Source of the DNA: Trichoplax adhaerens
Taxonomy: Eukaryota; Placozoa; Uniplacotomia; Trichoplacea; Trichoplacidae
NCBI RefSeq assembly: GCF_000150275.1
Contig: NW_002060964.1
Coordinates: 633,322 to 697,321, forward strand
DNA length: 64,000 nucleotides
Direction: 5' to 3'
The notes beneath the pieces are model-generated. The model was not told the origin of the DNA. It saw nothing but the letters and a program-made list of their open reading frames with translations, and did no database searches. Within the stretch, counting starts at the first letter, position 1. Every line of letters starts with the position of its first letter. The translations under genes were made by a program, and so were the position numbers. This document shows, one piece after another, positions 28,601 through 41,008 of the stretch.

Positions 28601-31600
28601 CACCTTCCAAATTCGGCGTTCTACTACATTTTCTGCTTTCAACTTAGAAAACGATTGATAATAAGAAGCAACATAAGTCATAATAGATTTTTCATCAGGA
28701 TTTTCTACGCAGATATCTAAAGCGAGCCAGCAGAGATTTCGTTAAAAAAATTCCATTAAACGCGAAAAGAAAGATACGTAAACAACAACTAATAAAATCT
28801 TAATCAGGTATTCAAAAAATATTCTTATAACTGTGTAGTATAACAGTATTAGAAAATAATACATAGCGGTATAGATATAACACTCTCAATGCATTTATCA
28901 GGTAGATGACATACTGTATATTTTTTATTTATCTACCTTCAGCATCTAGCAAAGGGGCAATTCCAAAGCACTCGTCCGCAACTGTGAAAGCAAGTCGCAA
29001 ATTTTCCAGCGCGTTATCGGGTGAAAGTCGATCATAATCAACCACATCTGGCCTAATAAATTTAGCCGAAAGGAATAGTCATAATTAACAGAAGAATAAT
29101 ACCAAATTGTGTATGCGCCTAAAATATTGTATTAGTGGTAGACGGAAGAAAATATCCTGAGTTGACAGCTACAAAGAAAAATACCGGTGTTTATGAATAA
29201 GCGCATTAAATGCCAGTCCATTCCGCCAACTGGACGTAAAATTCGTCACTCTTACATTTGTATAACTACATAAGGGATAAAAATTGTAAAAGAATGGGAT
29301 TAAACAATAAGAAAAATTTATGCAAGAACCACCACTGTAATTTTAGTAATAACTAACTTGATTACATAGCAACAAGAGTAATTCTAACACTTAAGGACAT
29401 GCTAGGCCTTTGTATTAACATACGTTAAAGTAAAAATAGTCGGAGATTTACTTGTGAAACATATTTTTTAATCATAATTGAAGTATTCGTTACGATCTGG
29501 TATTTAGACAGTCAATATCGAAGATTTAAATGAATCGTATAAATAATCGACGGTAATTGCTGTATTATGACGTTGACAGAAAGCAGGTGTATAAAGTTAC
29601 AGTATAAAAAAGTAAGCAAACTTGTAACACTACGAACAACGGTGATATATAAAAAGCTTCCCAGAATCAGCGGAGAAAGTACTCGTATATAAGAAACAAG
29701 GAAATTTTCTCATTTGAAGTAAAAGTATATAATAAATTCTACGGGGATAAAGATACTACGCACGCTGTTTCGTCATTAAAATCGTAAATATAATGCTATA
29801 CTCTTTCTTCTACTGTGTCTATAAATTAGTCATAGGTTCAATGCAAGTTTTTTAAAAGTAAGAGGCGAACCCACAAAAAATTCTAATTCTACTTGTGTTC
29901 TTGTTTCTAGATGTATAATCAATCTCTTTCAAAGTGATTGACTTCACTTACTTGGCTGTTTTCAATTTACACCAAACAAGCAAGGCGTCTTTAGCAGACC
30001 TTTTTTCGGTCGATTCAGTCGTTTCACCTTCGATACGTATATCCTGAATCTGAATTCAATCATTCCTACGTTACATCTTTACAGTTACACCAAGCTAAAC
30101 ACATCAATAAGCACAGTAATATCATTTTTAGCAGTTGTGATTCACCGTAACGGTGTTTCTATCAGGAGATAGTTAAAAATATACATGTATGCCAGGTGGA
30201 CCAATCAGTTCAACTATAATTTTATCCTGTTTTTGTAATTGTCTATAACCTAATCTCATCACATTGTACACTATTCATCAACAATAGGAATGTATTGTAT
30301 TGCATTCGCTTAATTGAACATTGAATTCTAAAGCGATGATGATAAAAGAATCACGATTTTATTACTTTAACCTGCAGAGTAAGATTGTTTATTCAAACAT
30401 TGTTCCACTAGTAACTAATAGACTTTCTCCATTGTAGTAAAAGAATTAAATTCCCAGTTATTACTAGATGATAGAGTAAAAGAACATATCAAGTTTACTT
30501 GCTTTCTTTTCAGAATACCTGAAATCTTAAAATAATGGTCCATATTAAGCCCAAAATAATTCGTTGATTTCCGTCGACAATATCATGAGCGCCAATATTT
30601 TCTAGTTTCACCTACATTCATTGGAGAGTAAGTTTTGTTAATGCAGGAAAGAAACCCATTTAAAAATAGCATTACTCCTGTGGCAATTTTAAAATGCTAG
30701 TTTGGGTAATACATAGGTTTAGGTTTATAAATATTGCTTTTTTTTTGCCCAACTCGGTGGTCACTACAGAGTTACATGGATATAAAAAAAAAATTGTTAT
30801 TCCTCTATGAATACCGTAGGTTAACAAAATATTATACATATATACTGTAACACAATATCGAAACGGTATTAACCAAGTTTTGGAACTGATTCAGACTACT
30901 TGATACTACAGAAGAATAGTCCAAAAAGTCTATAGGATCGATTACAAAGAAAACTATTCAAAAATTTGCAACTGAAATGCAAATATCACTGCTTTGTAAA
31001 TTTAGAAGACTTGCCTATTTCTGTTACAATAGAGTAAATAAATAGTTTCAAGGGTATTTGTTTTTGCAATAGTTTAACATTATAATCTAGACATTGGAAA
31101 GCGCTGATACAAAAACCCGTAACTTATTGATATACGATTTTCAATTGAGTACTACATCTATCTTTGCCTTACATGTTTATGGATTAAAAATTTCAAGACG
31201 GCATTCAGATTTTGAATGAGATGAATTCGCATTCTACCACGTGCCGGTTTCGGCTAACATATCCATCCAAATGAAAGCAGTCCCAAAATAATTCCATTTC
31301 ATTTACAAAAATAAAGCAACCAAACGTGTTTGAAAAGAATTATCAATCATACTCTTGAGAAATTCTAGAGTAACTAGATTAGACGAAGTGATAAGAAAAT
31401 TTACTGAATCACAAATACTGTACAGTACTGCCACTTTGACATCCTGTCATGCCGTTGAACGAATAATAGTTTATAATTTAATGATAGACAGCAGCAATAG
31501 ATTCAATGAAAAATAGTTTAGTTTGGGAGATAGTTTATTTACGCTACAGAAAAGTAGAGAGAGGTTTTGCAACACCATGCATACAAGACAAGGCTAGTCA

Positions 31601-32878
31601 TGACCTATTGATTCAACAGTCTATCATGACTATTTTGTTTCCTACAAATAGGAAAATCAATTCACTATTCCTTAAGGTCCAAACTTTATCAATCAATTAA
31701 AAAAAAGGACTACTTTGTTGCCTACTGTATGCTGCAAACGTCAATTCTACCGTACAAGATTATTTCATCAAAGTTTGAATGGACTATTGGGGGCTATCGA
31801 TCGATTGGTCATCCTGTCTAACTTTTGAATGCTGCTAAGTTGTACTAACATTATCACAACAAATGTATGAATTGGCAATCAAAACATCATTAATGCAATG
31901 TGTTATCATAACAAGCGAGTCCAACAAGCTAATTGAATATTTTTACCAATTTCTCCCCAGATAAAACTTCCAACAGGCGTAGTAGAACCGTTCCATCGCA
32001 AAGATCGCTATACAAATTGTCAATATTTAATCCCACTCTTGACAAGCATGAATTGACCCATTTGGTAAAAGTTTTCTTTTGGACTTTTTCAAGCTCAGCT
32101 AAGACATTAATTAAGTTAAGAAAACAAATACGCATATTATTTATTGATTATTTAAATGAAGGGTAAAATGAGTCTTTGCTCTGTTGACAATGCAATATTT
32201 TTTTTCGTCTGACACACGTCTATTGCTAGTGCATTGAATCAAAACTACTGTACTATGGTACAATGACTTGACAGTGAAAATAAAGTGGAAAAGCTAATGA
32301 AGTCGAAACTGTTGAGAAATTTCTATTCCTTGGCTCTTCTCTGACTACCTAAAAAAAACAAATTAATACGAAGAAAAGAGCTTATAAAACTAACTAATCC
32401 ATTGGCCATCCTCATTTTCTTTCAATTTTAAAAGAAGAAAAACGTATTATATGGCAGTCCATGAAAATGGCGGCACGATAACTATTCAAGTATGACGCGT
32501 CAAGCGCCATATTTTTCTATGGAATGTAGCGTAGTCTTTTAGCCTTTCAAGCAGAGCGTAAAATAAGCCTAAAAAAAAATCACAACATGCATCTATGCTA
32601 TTTCTAAGTCTATCCTAGTGATAGAGTGGATAGTGCTGTATTGGTTTGACTATTAAAACTACGATTAAGTGAGAAAATAGCCTTGTCACCAAGACTGTAA
32701 AGAAAACTTGAAATCATTGAAAATGGTGAAGAAAATGCATTCTTTTGGTCATTGACTGATGGAAGATTATTGGTATTGGTTATCCTATCAATCAACCTGC
32801 TAGAGTTCGTATTCTTGCTCTTTCGAAATGGCTGGCCCTGGATACATCAGAATTAGGTGAAGTAGTCGATTTATTCAT
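18664..32878 (-). CDS. SPTBN: Gene B: complete beta-spectrin, CH1-CH2, spectrin repeats, PH domain
   Basis: Complete beta-spectrin of 40 predicted exons, about 2496 residues. Exons: 32797-32878, 31947-32098, 31173-31253, 30519-30611, 29952-30049, 29185-29265, 28937-29052, 28604-28716, 28289-28476, 28081-28198, 27898-27962, 27784-27826, 27446-27660, 27232-27370, 26993-27152, 24357-26899, 24140-24270, 23971-24067, 23806-23895, 23524-23724, 23292-23369, 23085-23215, 22893-23013, 22736-22819, 22446-22640, 22267-22335, 22055-22165, 21699-21940, 21270-21408, 21042-21126, 20871-20956, 20686-20787, 20390-20603, 20223-20317, 19785-20158, 19577-19699, 19397-19472, 19081-19178, 18979-19021, 18664-18882. 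Every phase closes. Two junctions are special: the donor after 21270 is GC, and the end of the exon starting at 20603 could be 20390 or 20372 (both phase 1). The protein should link F-actin, ankyrin, alpha-spectrin and membrane lipid. The start ATG at 32878 gives [20 protein letters not shown]. Confidence 0.95.
19785..20158 (-). CDS. SPTBN: Gene B exon 35: acidic, Ser-rich linker before the PH domain
   Basis: A 374-nt exon between the rod and the PH domain. It is rich in D, E and S ([32 protein letters not shown]) with a basic patch [16 protein letters not shown]. Such linkers in the family are variable and phosphorylated, which I infer here but cannot see. It replaces the much longer linker of gene C. 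Confidence 0.9.
20223..21408 (-). CDS. SPTBN: Gene B exons 29-34: last repeats and coiled segment (tetramerisation end)
   Basis: These exons encode the final full repeat and the partial C-terminal repeat that normally pairs with alpha-spectrin to form the tetramer. Exon 29 ends NKNHYLGNE, exon 30 carries [14 protein letters not shown], exon 31 has [13 protein letters not shown] and exon 32 [17 protein letters not shown]. Exon 34 is a charged helix, [18 protein letters not shown]. Exon 29 to 30 uses a GC donor. Exons 29, 30, 32 and 34 have the same lengths (139, 85, 102, 95) as those in gene C. Confidence 0.85.
21127..21269 (-). other. Apparent GC-AG intron in gene B
   Basis: The spectrin reading continues only if exon 29 ends at GAG (21270) and the intron begins GCTAGT. 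The nearby GT (at 21265) would leave phase 1 and shift exon 30 and then reach a stop in exon 31. In gene C the same junction is RNE|GTAAAA in phase 0, with both flanking exons of identical length (139 and 85 nt). So position and phase are fixed by the paralogue and the donor here reads GC. Confidence 0.75.
21699..24270 (-). CDS. SPTBN: Gene B exons 17-28: distal spectrin repeats including the expected ankyrin-binding region
   Basis: Twelve small exons encode roughly repeats 11 to 16. Exon 25 (22446-22640) has the conserved [19 protein letters not shown] and [10 protein letters not shown], which align with the start of repeat 15 in vertebrate beta-spectrins, the repeat pair (14-15) known to bind ankyrin. 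Exon 26 is only 69 nt (22267-22335) and was placed by alignment with the family and by phase; it is the least certain of the block. Exons 17-24 have exactly the lengths of their gene A counterparts (131, 97, 90, 201, 78, 131, 121, 84). Confidence 0.88.
24357..26899 (-). CDS. SPTBN: Gene B exon 16: giant exon coding about eight spectrin repeats
   Basis: One open exon of 2543 nt, counterpart of the 2549-nt exon in gene A with the same phases (1 in, 0 out). It runs from the acceptor AG at 26900-26901 to ACG|GTATAA after 24357. Spectrin helix signatures repeat about every 106 residues, for example [40 protein letters not shown] and AWMSDAEN. Side by side with gene A it reads as the same protein segment at roughly 40 percent identity, with [19 protein letters not shown] and RRLEQRV blocks shared. 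Confidence 0.95.
28604..32878 (-). CDS. SPTBN: Gene B exons 1-8: tandem CH actin-binding domain
   Basis: CH1 signature [12 protein letters not shown] and [18 protein letters not shown] are in exon 2 (31947-32098); exon 4 ends CH1 with [17 protein letters not shown]2 carries [11 protein letters not shown] (exon 5), [18 protein letters not shown] (exon 6) and [20 protein letters not shown] (exon 8). One difference from gene A is N for D in the SWRxGL motif. Introns here are longer (560 to 700 bp for introns 1, 2, 3 and 5) than in the rest of the gene. Confidence 0.95.
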
Positions 32879-32989
32879 CGTCAATGCCTGGTCGGGACTA
32901 TTCTGGACCACTAAAATCCAAAATGGAAAAATGGATTGGCTTTCAAAGTGCAAATGGCAAGCATACAAGCGCCGGTATTGAACTGTGAA

Positions 32990-33130
32990 TTCAATCAATG
33001 CTCTCTTGTCGATTGGCTCGTCTCACTTTAGCGGCTGGACGAGCTTTGAGTGCGCAGGTGCCGCGCTCAACCTGTCCAATGGTCAAAGTACAGTGTACAG
33101 TGCAAAGAAAAAGCCTGAGCGAGAGTATGG
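32990..33130 (-). promoter_or_regulatory. Possible promoter region of gene B
   Basis: A locally GC-richer and CpG-containing stretch 110 to 250 bases upstream of the gene B start, with ATTGG at 33009 and CCAAT near 33078 (CCAAT-box motifs on opposite strands). No TATA element is clear. This is inferred from position and base composition only. Confidence 0.25.
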
Positions 33131-33929
33131 CTACCGCTATTTAGTATGGTACTGATACAGTACCGAAAAACTGAGTTTACCATATTATACCAATGAGGCA
33201 ATGACTACTGAACTAAGAATGCAAGAGAAAATTTGTCTTGTGCAAGTACAGTGTACTGTACTGTATAGTGTGATTCATTTCTGATCACAAAACGAAAAAT
33301 GAAATAAAATGCATCAATATCGCACAGTTTGGAGTAAAATTTGGATCAATCGATATGTCGTCATGTCAATTTTGATCGGAGTAGTCTTCCAATTACTCCA
33401 AGATAGGTGCCGATTTTTCCCAAAGGAAATTAATCATGCTGTACTGTACAATACTGAACGTGACCAACTACAGTACAATGTACTGACATGTTACAGTGCA
33501 TACCCACTACAGTGTATTGTATATTGTCGGAATCTGGAAAAGGAATACTGCGGTCTCGCGATGTTGAAACCCCTAGCCATGAAAAATATGAAAGTTCTCT
33601 TTTAATAATAATATGATGAAAATAGTAGCGAGTACTCTCTGACTGTCCTGACAGCTGCAGTACAATTGACAAAAAATTGCCGATCAAATGCATTAATGCA
33701 CTTAATGTACTTGATCCAAAATTTCTCTTTTACTATACTGGATTTAGGCTTCGCTACGACTGTTGACTGCGACTACAATGCCGACTCAACTGCTGTAATG
33801 ATCTGCGATCTCCGTTCATCAAGGCTGTAATAATAGGCGTAAGCTTGTTGATGGTCTGGTCTGATCTTAATATCAAGTGGCTTGAAATTTGAAGGCCAGA
33901 CCTTGAAAAGCGATATGCAGCTGGAAATA
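33131..33929. other. Flank of gene B rich in GTACTGTAC-type motifs
   Basis: Contains repeated short palindrome-like words (GTACAGTGTACTGTACTGTA at 33246, CTGTACTGTACAATACTG near 33439, CTACAGTACAATGTACTG near 33467). Open frames of 98 and 87 residues cross the region on opposite strands but look like chance frames. No gene recognised. Confidence 0.5.
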
Positions 33930-34760
33930 AATCCATCAATCTTGCCGACGCTCCTTTGAAGTAAAATACAGCCTGCATCAATACCGGCAAGCCTGATACT
34001 TTGAAGTAGAGTATAATAAGAAAGCCACCTCTGACCGTATCGATGCCGACCATTGGCAGACTAAGCATTTATGGTGCAGCATCGATTAAAGCCAATGATT
34101 ATTCTTCAAATAAATCAATGAATCTTGACTTTGCTAAATTCACAGCCAGCACAAATGCCAATAACGCTAATACATAGAGTCAATTATGATGCAACAACGA
34201 TTGAAGCCAATGATTAATCTTAATATAAATAAATATACACGCATAGAGTGTAAGTTAATAAATCTTGCTTCTACAAAAGTGGACTACAGCTGATATTGAT
34301 GCTATCAACTCTGCTATTGCAGAGGTACAACATCAGTTGAAGCTAACGATTAATTCGAAAATCAATCAATCAATCTTGTTACCACTAAAGTGGACTATAA
34401 CCAGCATCGATACCAACCACTGTGATATGAACGCAAATGTTACAGTGGTGTAACATCTAATGATTGCACTTCAAATCGAGGAATAAACTTGCCTCGACGG
34501 AAATAGAGCACAGCCAGCATGATGCCGACAACTCTGAATGTCTCGCAATGACTTCTCAATCTACACAATAGACATGGACTATTACAGAACACCCAATATC
34601 GAGTAGTCTATGGGCCTACTGTAAATCGCTCAACTGTTAGAGTGGTGTAAAATCCAACGAAGCTATTCACTGCCCAAATATAATCTAGCCTCTGCGAAAA
34701 TGGAGTGTAGCAGGTAGCATGGATGCCGGCAACTCGGGCACTTAACATATTGTCATAATA
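33930..34760. repeat. Degenerate tandem repeat array
   Basis: Variants of one unit recur: CAGC-AGCATCGATGCCGACAACTCTG near 33970, 34037, 34145, 34280, 34392, 34510 and 34710, each followed at a similar distance by AATCAATGAATCTTG-like or GTGGTGTAACATC-like text. Spacing is irregular, about 65 to 200 bases, and identity is low, so the array is old. Open frames of 62 to 104 residues inside it are by-products of the repeat. Confidence 0.6.
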
Positions 34761-37700
34761 CCCCTTACCCTAACAACATTTTTAAATAATTCACTACACT
34801 ATGCTACCCTTTTCATCGATGCCAATTTTATAATACCGAATAACACATCGCATGGCGGTAAAACCGTTATTTAAGTATCTGAGTGGCGTGGTAAATGTAA
34901 TAATGAGTAATGAAGCTACGCCAATAACTACTTCACAGTATTCTAGTTGGATGATAGAAATGTTTACTGTAGTATAGCGCTTAATTGAAGCCTGTTTGCA
35001 TAATCTCTGGCTGCAGATAGTCCTTGCTAAAAGAGCTAATTTATACAGTATACGCGTAATAAAGTAAGCCTTGTACGGTATTATAGAGATACCTTGCACA
35101 TTAAACAAGAAATCAAAACCTTGCCGTACTGTTCTTGAGTCACTTTATCACAATTTGTTGTAACACCGCACCAATTATACTACAGACTCTAAATTTCCAT
35201 TCCCAAACTACCAGGATATGATAAAGTATCTTCAAAATAATAAAACAAGAACTATAGTTTCTAGTAAATTTTACTCTAGTAAGGTAGGGTTCATCTCACA
35301 ACTGCCAACGACTATCTAGCTGCAATCAGACCATATCATTTACTACAGTAAAATTCATCATGGATGATATACATTTTAGATAACTGTCATCATAAGCTAA
35401 TTGGGGACTGCACTATACATAGTTAAAACTCAATACATCAGGCAATTTCATATTTTACGTATAATCGGTTATAAACAAGCCCAAACAATATCCATCTAGG
35501 TATAGATCATAAATCTTTTCCCTCTACTGTATAAAATATCTGACCTACTACGGTACTTTCCAGTTTACTAGGTGCATATAATGTACTTTAGTTTTAGCAA
35601 GATAGAAATATCATCAGAGTAATGAACTTTTCCACTTTCGTTCAAGAAGTTAACACTATCATCATAATCGAACACAATTTTACTTCATCATCTAATACTA
35701 AATTCCGATGCAATAAATATACAACTGTAGGCTATATTCGAGGCAATGCCATACAACTATAGGCTTTCTATCGGATTAATATAACAACGGCCTCCAACCC
35801 ATCTCTTCACTGGAATAGAAACGAAAGAAACATAAAATGTACGCTTTCTTAGCTTGCAGAGGGATCGTCTACCAAGTACATGAATCGATATTACCCTTAT
35901 ATCGGATTCTTTTAGTAGCTGCATAAAAGTGAATCCGCAGGGATTATCGATTATAAGATTTTCGTCGAGTTTAAAAGATTTACTACCTCAATGGCTACTA
36001 AAATAATCACTCCATTGCATATTGGCAAAGTCATAAAATGGATCTATATAAGACTAGATCGTTTTCATTCTCTACAATATGCGCTTATCGTTCTACTACC
36101 AGTTTGTACTTAATTCTGTGCAAACTTCGGTTCTATTGCCAGTTTGTACTCATATCTCCGCAAATATCAAGTGGTTATAATGGTAAGTACGAGATATTAT
36201 TATCACTATTTAAATCGGAATCAAAGCCATATCTTCCTACCTTGAAATTTAATATAAGTTTTCACCATTATGAAATGCCGTAGATCAAGTATTATACGCA
36301 CACTAGCCTTGTAATCTTCTTTAAGGCAATAACTGTGGGCTAAAGTATGTCACTATTTATCCAACCACGATGACCCTCCGCATCGATTTCGTCGAATAGC
36401 AAACTAATCCAAAGGTTAACAAAGTTTTGTAAATAATTCTTGGGTGGCGTATCTTTATCTTCTTCAAACTTCTAAAGTTTACTAGAACAGAATAAGGTAA
36501 TTATAGGAAGCTCCGATACTAGGAAATTTCCAAGCGGTAATATTGCCCGTTATCCGTATGTTAGCTGTGAAAAGTTTAAATTAAAAAGTATACGAGCACA
36601 GTAGGCAACTGATGACGTAACGCCATGACGCTATAGCGTCTCTTCCGTTTAGAGAAAAGAACTCAGCCTCTGAAGATGTTCAATGTCTCTGTTCATAATA
36701 AATTACTATCACATTTTATCATACTAATCATGCCACTAAAAGATGAATCAAACCAGTAATTGCTTTAATTTTATTAGGCTGCTCTAGAATATTCCAGGTG
36801 AGCAAATAAAACAAAGCAATTTAATTAAGCCTTCAAACAGTGGCAGTAAATCTGACGATAGAATTGCAGTTGAGGTATTGCTTTCTATACCAATTAAGAG
36901 ATTAATCAGAAATAACAAAAAATGTCATACGTCTGGTAAACTATTCTAATTTATTCCATTAAATACTGCTGCAAATCCACACATTATCATTCCATTTTTA
37001 CAAGAAGCCTCTTTGATAATTGTCGAATGACTACTGAACTTCAAAAGCTATACTACTTTTTAATTCAATATGGCGTGATATTTATCATATCTGCATCCAC
37101 GCTTTATGATTTCAGAATTCAGCAAGGTTAAATTTAGGATATCGGCCTCCTTCATTAGGGAAATTCGTCGATTTACTATTTTAGAGTATTTTAACAACAA
37201 AATACTCCTAAAACGAGCTACTACCGTGTACGAGAGGTCTACGCGAGCTTTTATTAAAAGAAAATGATCACAATTGAATCGATCATCTATTTAGCTATAA
37301 TACTGCACGTATATCAACACATTAGTTTTATCAACATATTATTTGATGCAGTTGCAGAATCCTTGAAATTTTGAAGCTGATGTTTACCTATTTACTGCGA
37401 ACTTAACTGCTGATGATGTATAATAAAATTAAGCATTTCTTTGTTGGTGAAAGCCTAATATTATGGATGAACTATAATTAAAGCCTCGATTTCAACAATT
37501 TTCTGAAGATTAGAAGTTCTATAATATAGTTACATGCAACGTTTGCAATTCTACAACAGGGAGTGAATAATAATATAATATGGCGATGTGAAGGAAATAA
37601 TCACATGTCTCCATCGATACTCAGAAAATTAAGCCAGAACTAAACCAATTGCCTATTCGCATACAAGTACAGCAATAACTATAGATCGAGTTTATTCCTA

Positions 37701-40700
37701 TGAAGTAGCCTTCAATCATATTCACTTGATGCGATTTCCGTTTTCGTAAAAGATGTTTTTTGTAACTAATATGACTTTTAAGCACTTTTATATCGGTAGT
37801 CACTTATACTGCATGGAGCTTACTACGTAACTGTAAGCCTTTTAACAATACACCTGTAGTCCCAGTTTAAAGCAGATAGCGTAAGACTTAAATAGCCTTG
37901 ATTGTCAATGATGAGCTCAGTTTTAGAATAAAGACGAATTTCTTATTTTATCACATGTTTGTAGAACTTCTTACAATACAAAACGTACCAAACTACTGCA
38001 TCCTTAACCAAAAACGAGTAAATTCTCGATTTAAATTTCATTTTCAAAGCAAGTCTTGTTAACTTAATAAAGGGACGATACGAAACATTTAACATTTTGG
38101 TAATAACTCTTTTGCTCTTTAATAAACGGATAAAATCTCCTACTGGACTGTGCTAATTCTTTTCGCTATTTTACTTAGGGAAATACTAGTATCTATGCTC
38201 CTACGTGGCCTAGTAGGCATCAAAAAGATAATAGCTGTACACTGTACTGGCTTACTGTATCTACCAACGCAAAAACTAACGCTTTAAAGTATTATTTTAG
38301 AAGTTAAAACCTTTCATAGCCAGGTAACGACGATCGTTTAATTAATATTCCAATCTATACGTCATAAACTGCAGCATGTATCTAAATGAATTCGTAAAAT
38401 CCCTCTCGCAATGTATCCTATGATACTTCATGAATGAAGGTTGATATAGTAGCAATGATAAATATTTACTTAGTTTAATATCAAATTCACTAATACCTGC
38501 AAAATAATATGGCTATGCTAAGCAATCGAAGCAAATTACTGGTACTCATGCCAGCCATACTAGTGTACAACACAAGAAACATCTATAATTCAGACCGACA
38601 TACACGCACAAGCTCAAATCGCTTGATAGCATCGCGTAGTGATCACAAGTATTCAAGTACTGTACTGTATAAAGCAGTTTATTTAGGCTGCCATGAATTA
38701 TCCTAAACCTCTCGATATCGTCGACTAGTAATCACAAGCGATAATAGATACAGTATTTTATTTTGGCTATTTAGTAGATTGAATCTAATCAAGATATACT
38801 AAAGTTCAATTTATCAAGATACTGATAACTCAACTCAGTGTACGAGATTGGGTAGCTTGCCAAGAAACTCAAATCAATTATGACTTCCCAACACCAATAG
38901 GCTAAACCATTGCAGGATTGGCCTTCTGGCACATAACTACATATACAAAAGAGTACATATAAATTAGACAGATTTTGAAATAAAATAATAGTTGTAATTT
39001 GCATCGTATTAGCTTTGATATGCGAATACACGCTTATATTTATTATATGAAATTTCACATCAATTCAAACCTATCAATTTTAATTCTGCATATACGCATT
39101 TCAACCTATAGTATATACTTACATTCCAAAGCCTCCACTTATTTGATTATCTGATTCTCAATTACATTATGAGACAAATTCTAATTGCATTCCTCCCGTT
39201 TAGCAGTTTTACCCTTAAGTTTGCAACGCGTTGAGTCAATTACCTTTGCATAGAAGAATGCCCAGGATTGATGCAAACATCTAACTACTTAAATCAATCT
39301 TTTATGAAACAAAAGAAAAGCCTTAAGCTATATTGATGTTTCAGAATATTATAATAAAAAGGTTAAAACAACGATCATCCACTAATCATTTTAGACCATC
39401 ATTTTATGGTTAGTGAGTCATTCATATAGTTAAGCAAATTTTTAATTTAATTATATTTCATTGTCCAACCGTACGGAAAATTTTATTAATTTAATTAAAG
39501 GCAAGGCAAAAGACATAGCGCTGCGATTTAAAAACATCTTACAATGGTATAAATGATCATAAAATAATATTATTACGCATATATTAAAATCTGTAAATTT
39601 AAGCATCATTTACGTATATGTCATATACACGTATACGTAAGTATCATAAAGAAATCAATAGGTATCATCCATTCCAATTTTAAATGATTAGTTATTAATA
39701 ATTAATTTTTTGTTAAATTCAGAAAGAAATGGAATGATTTTTCCATTCTTAGAATATGCTCATTACTCGACTAAGCGCATCAAAGTAGTGTTACTGTCAG
39801 TTTGATGAAAATCAAATTTATTTAAAAGTCTATCTGTGTAGCCAAGATTTCTGGCTGTGCTTATAATAGGTAACTTGATCCTATAGCTTAAGGTTATATT
39901 TAATCTATGTTGACGTATACTTCATTTGGTGATCATTATCATTGTTTTTATTTGCTGCTAAAATTAATTGTTAATTTTGCGAAAGTGACAATTTCCCATT
40001 TCAATTACGACTTATTTATATCTACTTATTAATTAAAAAATATCAAATATCATAGCAAAGTATAGTGTGATTCTTACTATACTGAGCATGTAGATTTGGC
40101 TACTAATTTGTTATTGGCTTGCACCAAAGAAATTGGTAAGACTATATAAAGCCTTAGAGTTAACAAGTGAGTTGGCAAGCTAGTCGCTAACAGTTGGTTG
40201 TAAATACTAAGTGACAAATTCAGTCAGACATATTAATAAATAGCTTTTAGGATAAACTTTCAATGTTTATCGTGAGTATACTATCATCTAAGACTCGAAT
40301 CTAGGTTGTGGTAGATTAAAAAGTGCATGAAGCTAGTTGCTTAGATAGTTAAGGCTACTTTAGAGAAAGAAATTCCATTAATTTTTGTGTTGTAATCTCG
40401 GCTGTGATAGTAAAACATAATCATTTTAAAGACATAAATATCAAAGTTGCATGCAAGCCATGGAGTTAACCCTGCATCGACTTTAAATCAGATTATCGTC
40501 CTATTATTGAGCCAAACTAAATAATAGCTGAAAATTGCTGTCGTAATTTTACGTGCAGATGCTAATATTTACCGCTACTCTTCAGCTACCTTCATTATAA
40601 TAGCATTGACTACGATACTGCATGCAACGAGATCCGATAACTGTGATTAACAATAACTTTGCACAAGCTAGGTTTATTCCAATTTATACCAGCAGATCTT

Positions 40701-40947
40701 GATGACTTTAATATACCTAGCTATAATTATGAACACTCCTTATCTGATATTAAGCACTGACTAAGAGCACTTTATACAAAAAAGTGAAAGCTCAAATCTG
40801 CATTTGGACAAATAGTTTCGGATTTTTTTTACGATTTTATGCTGCTTACCATTGCAAATAAAAAGTTTGCCTATGAATATATCTCAAAACGACAAAATAG
40901 GCATCTCATAATAGTAATTTACCCAATTATTCTTTCTTAATGCATAT
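34761..40947. other. Intergenic region, no gene recognised
   Basis: AT-rich, with only short unsupported open frames (104 residues at most, minus strand near 34794-35108). A small 48-bp duplication containing CCAGTTTGTACT lies at about 36083-36165. No coding, RNA or transposon gene could be supported. Confidence 0.5.
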
Positions 40948-41008
40948 GTTACGGGCAAAACCCGATATTCGGCCAATACGCGGGCCAACTTCGGATTTTG
41001 GCCGTAAC
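40948..41008. repeat. GC-rich 61-bp palindrome (inverted repeat)
   Basis: Starts GTTACGGGCAAAACCCGA and ends TCGGATTTTGGCCGTAAC; 16 of the outer 18 bases pair, and the centre (around GGCCAATACGCGGGCC) is also self-complementary in part. Its GC content is far above the flanks. It could be a remnant of a fold-back element or a structured regulatory site. Confidence 0.7.

Noticed and set aside
33754-34068. 104-residue open frame on the minus strand
   Set aside because: It lies partly in the degenerate repeat array and has no family resemblance.
34794-35108. 104-residue open frame on the minus strand
   Set aside because: No signature, no supporting splice or regulatory signals; length is possible by chance in 64 kb.
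36627-36640. Perfect 14-bp palindrome GACGCTATAGCGTC next to a TGACGTAA
   Set aside because: A few such palindromes are expected by chance in 64 kb.
40140-40156. ACTATATAAAGCC, TATA-box-like sequence
   Set aside because: No downstream open frame or exon supports a transcript here.
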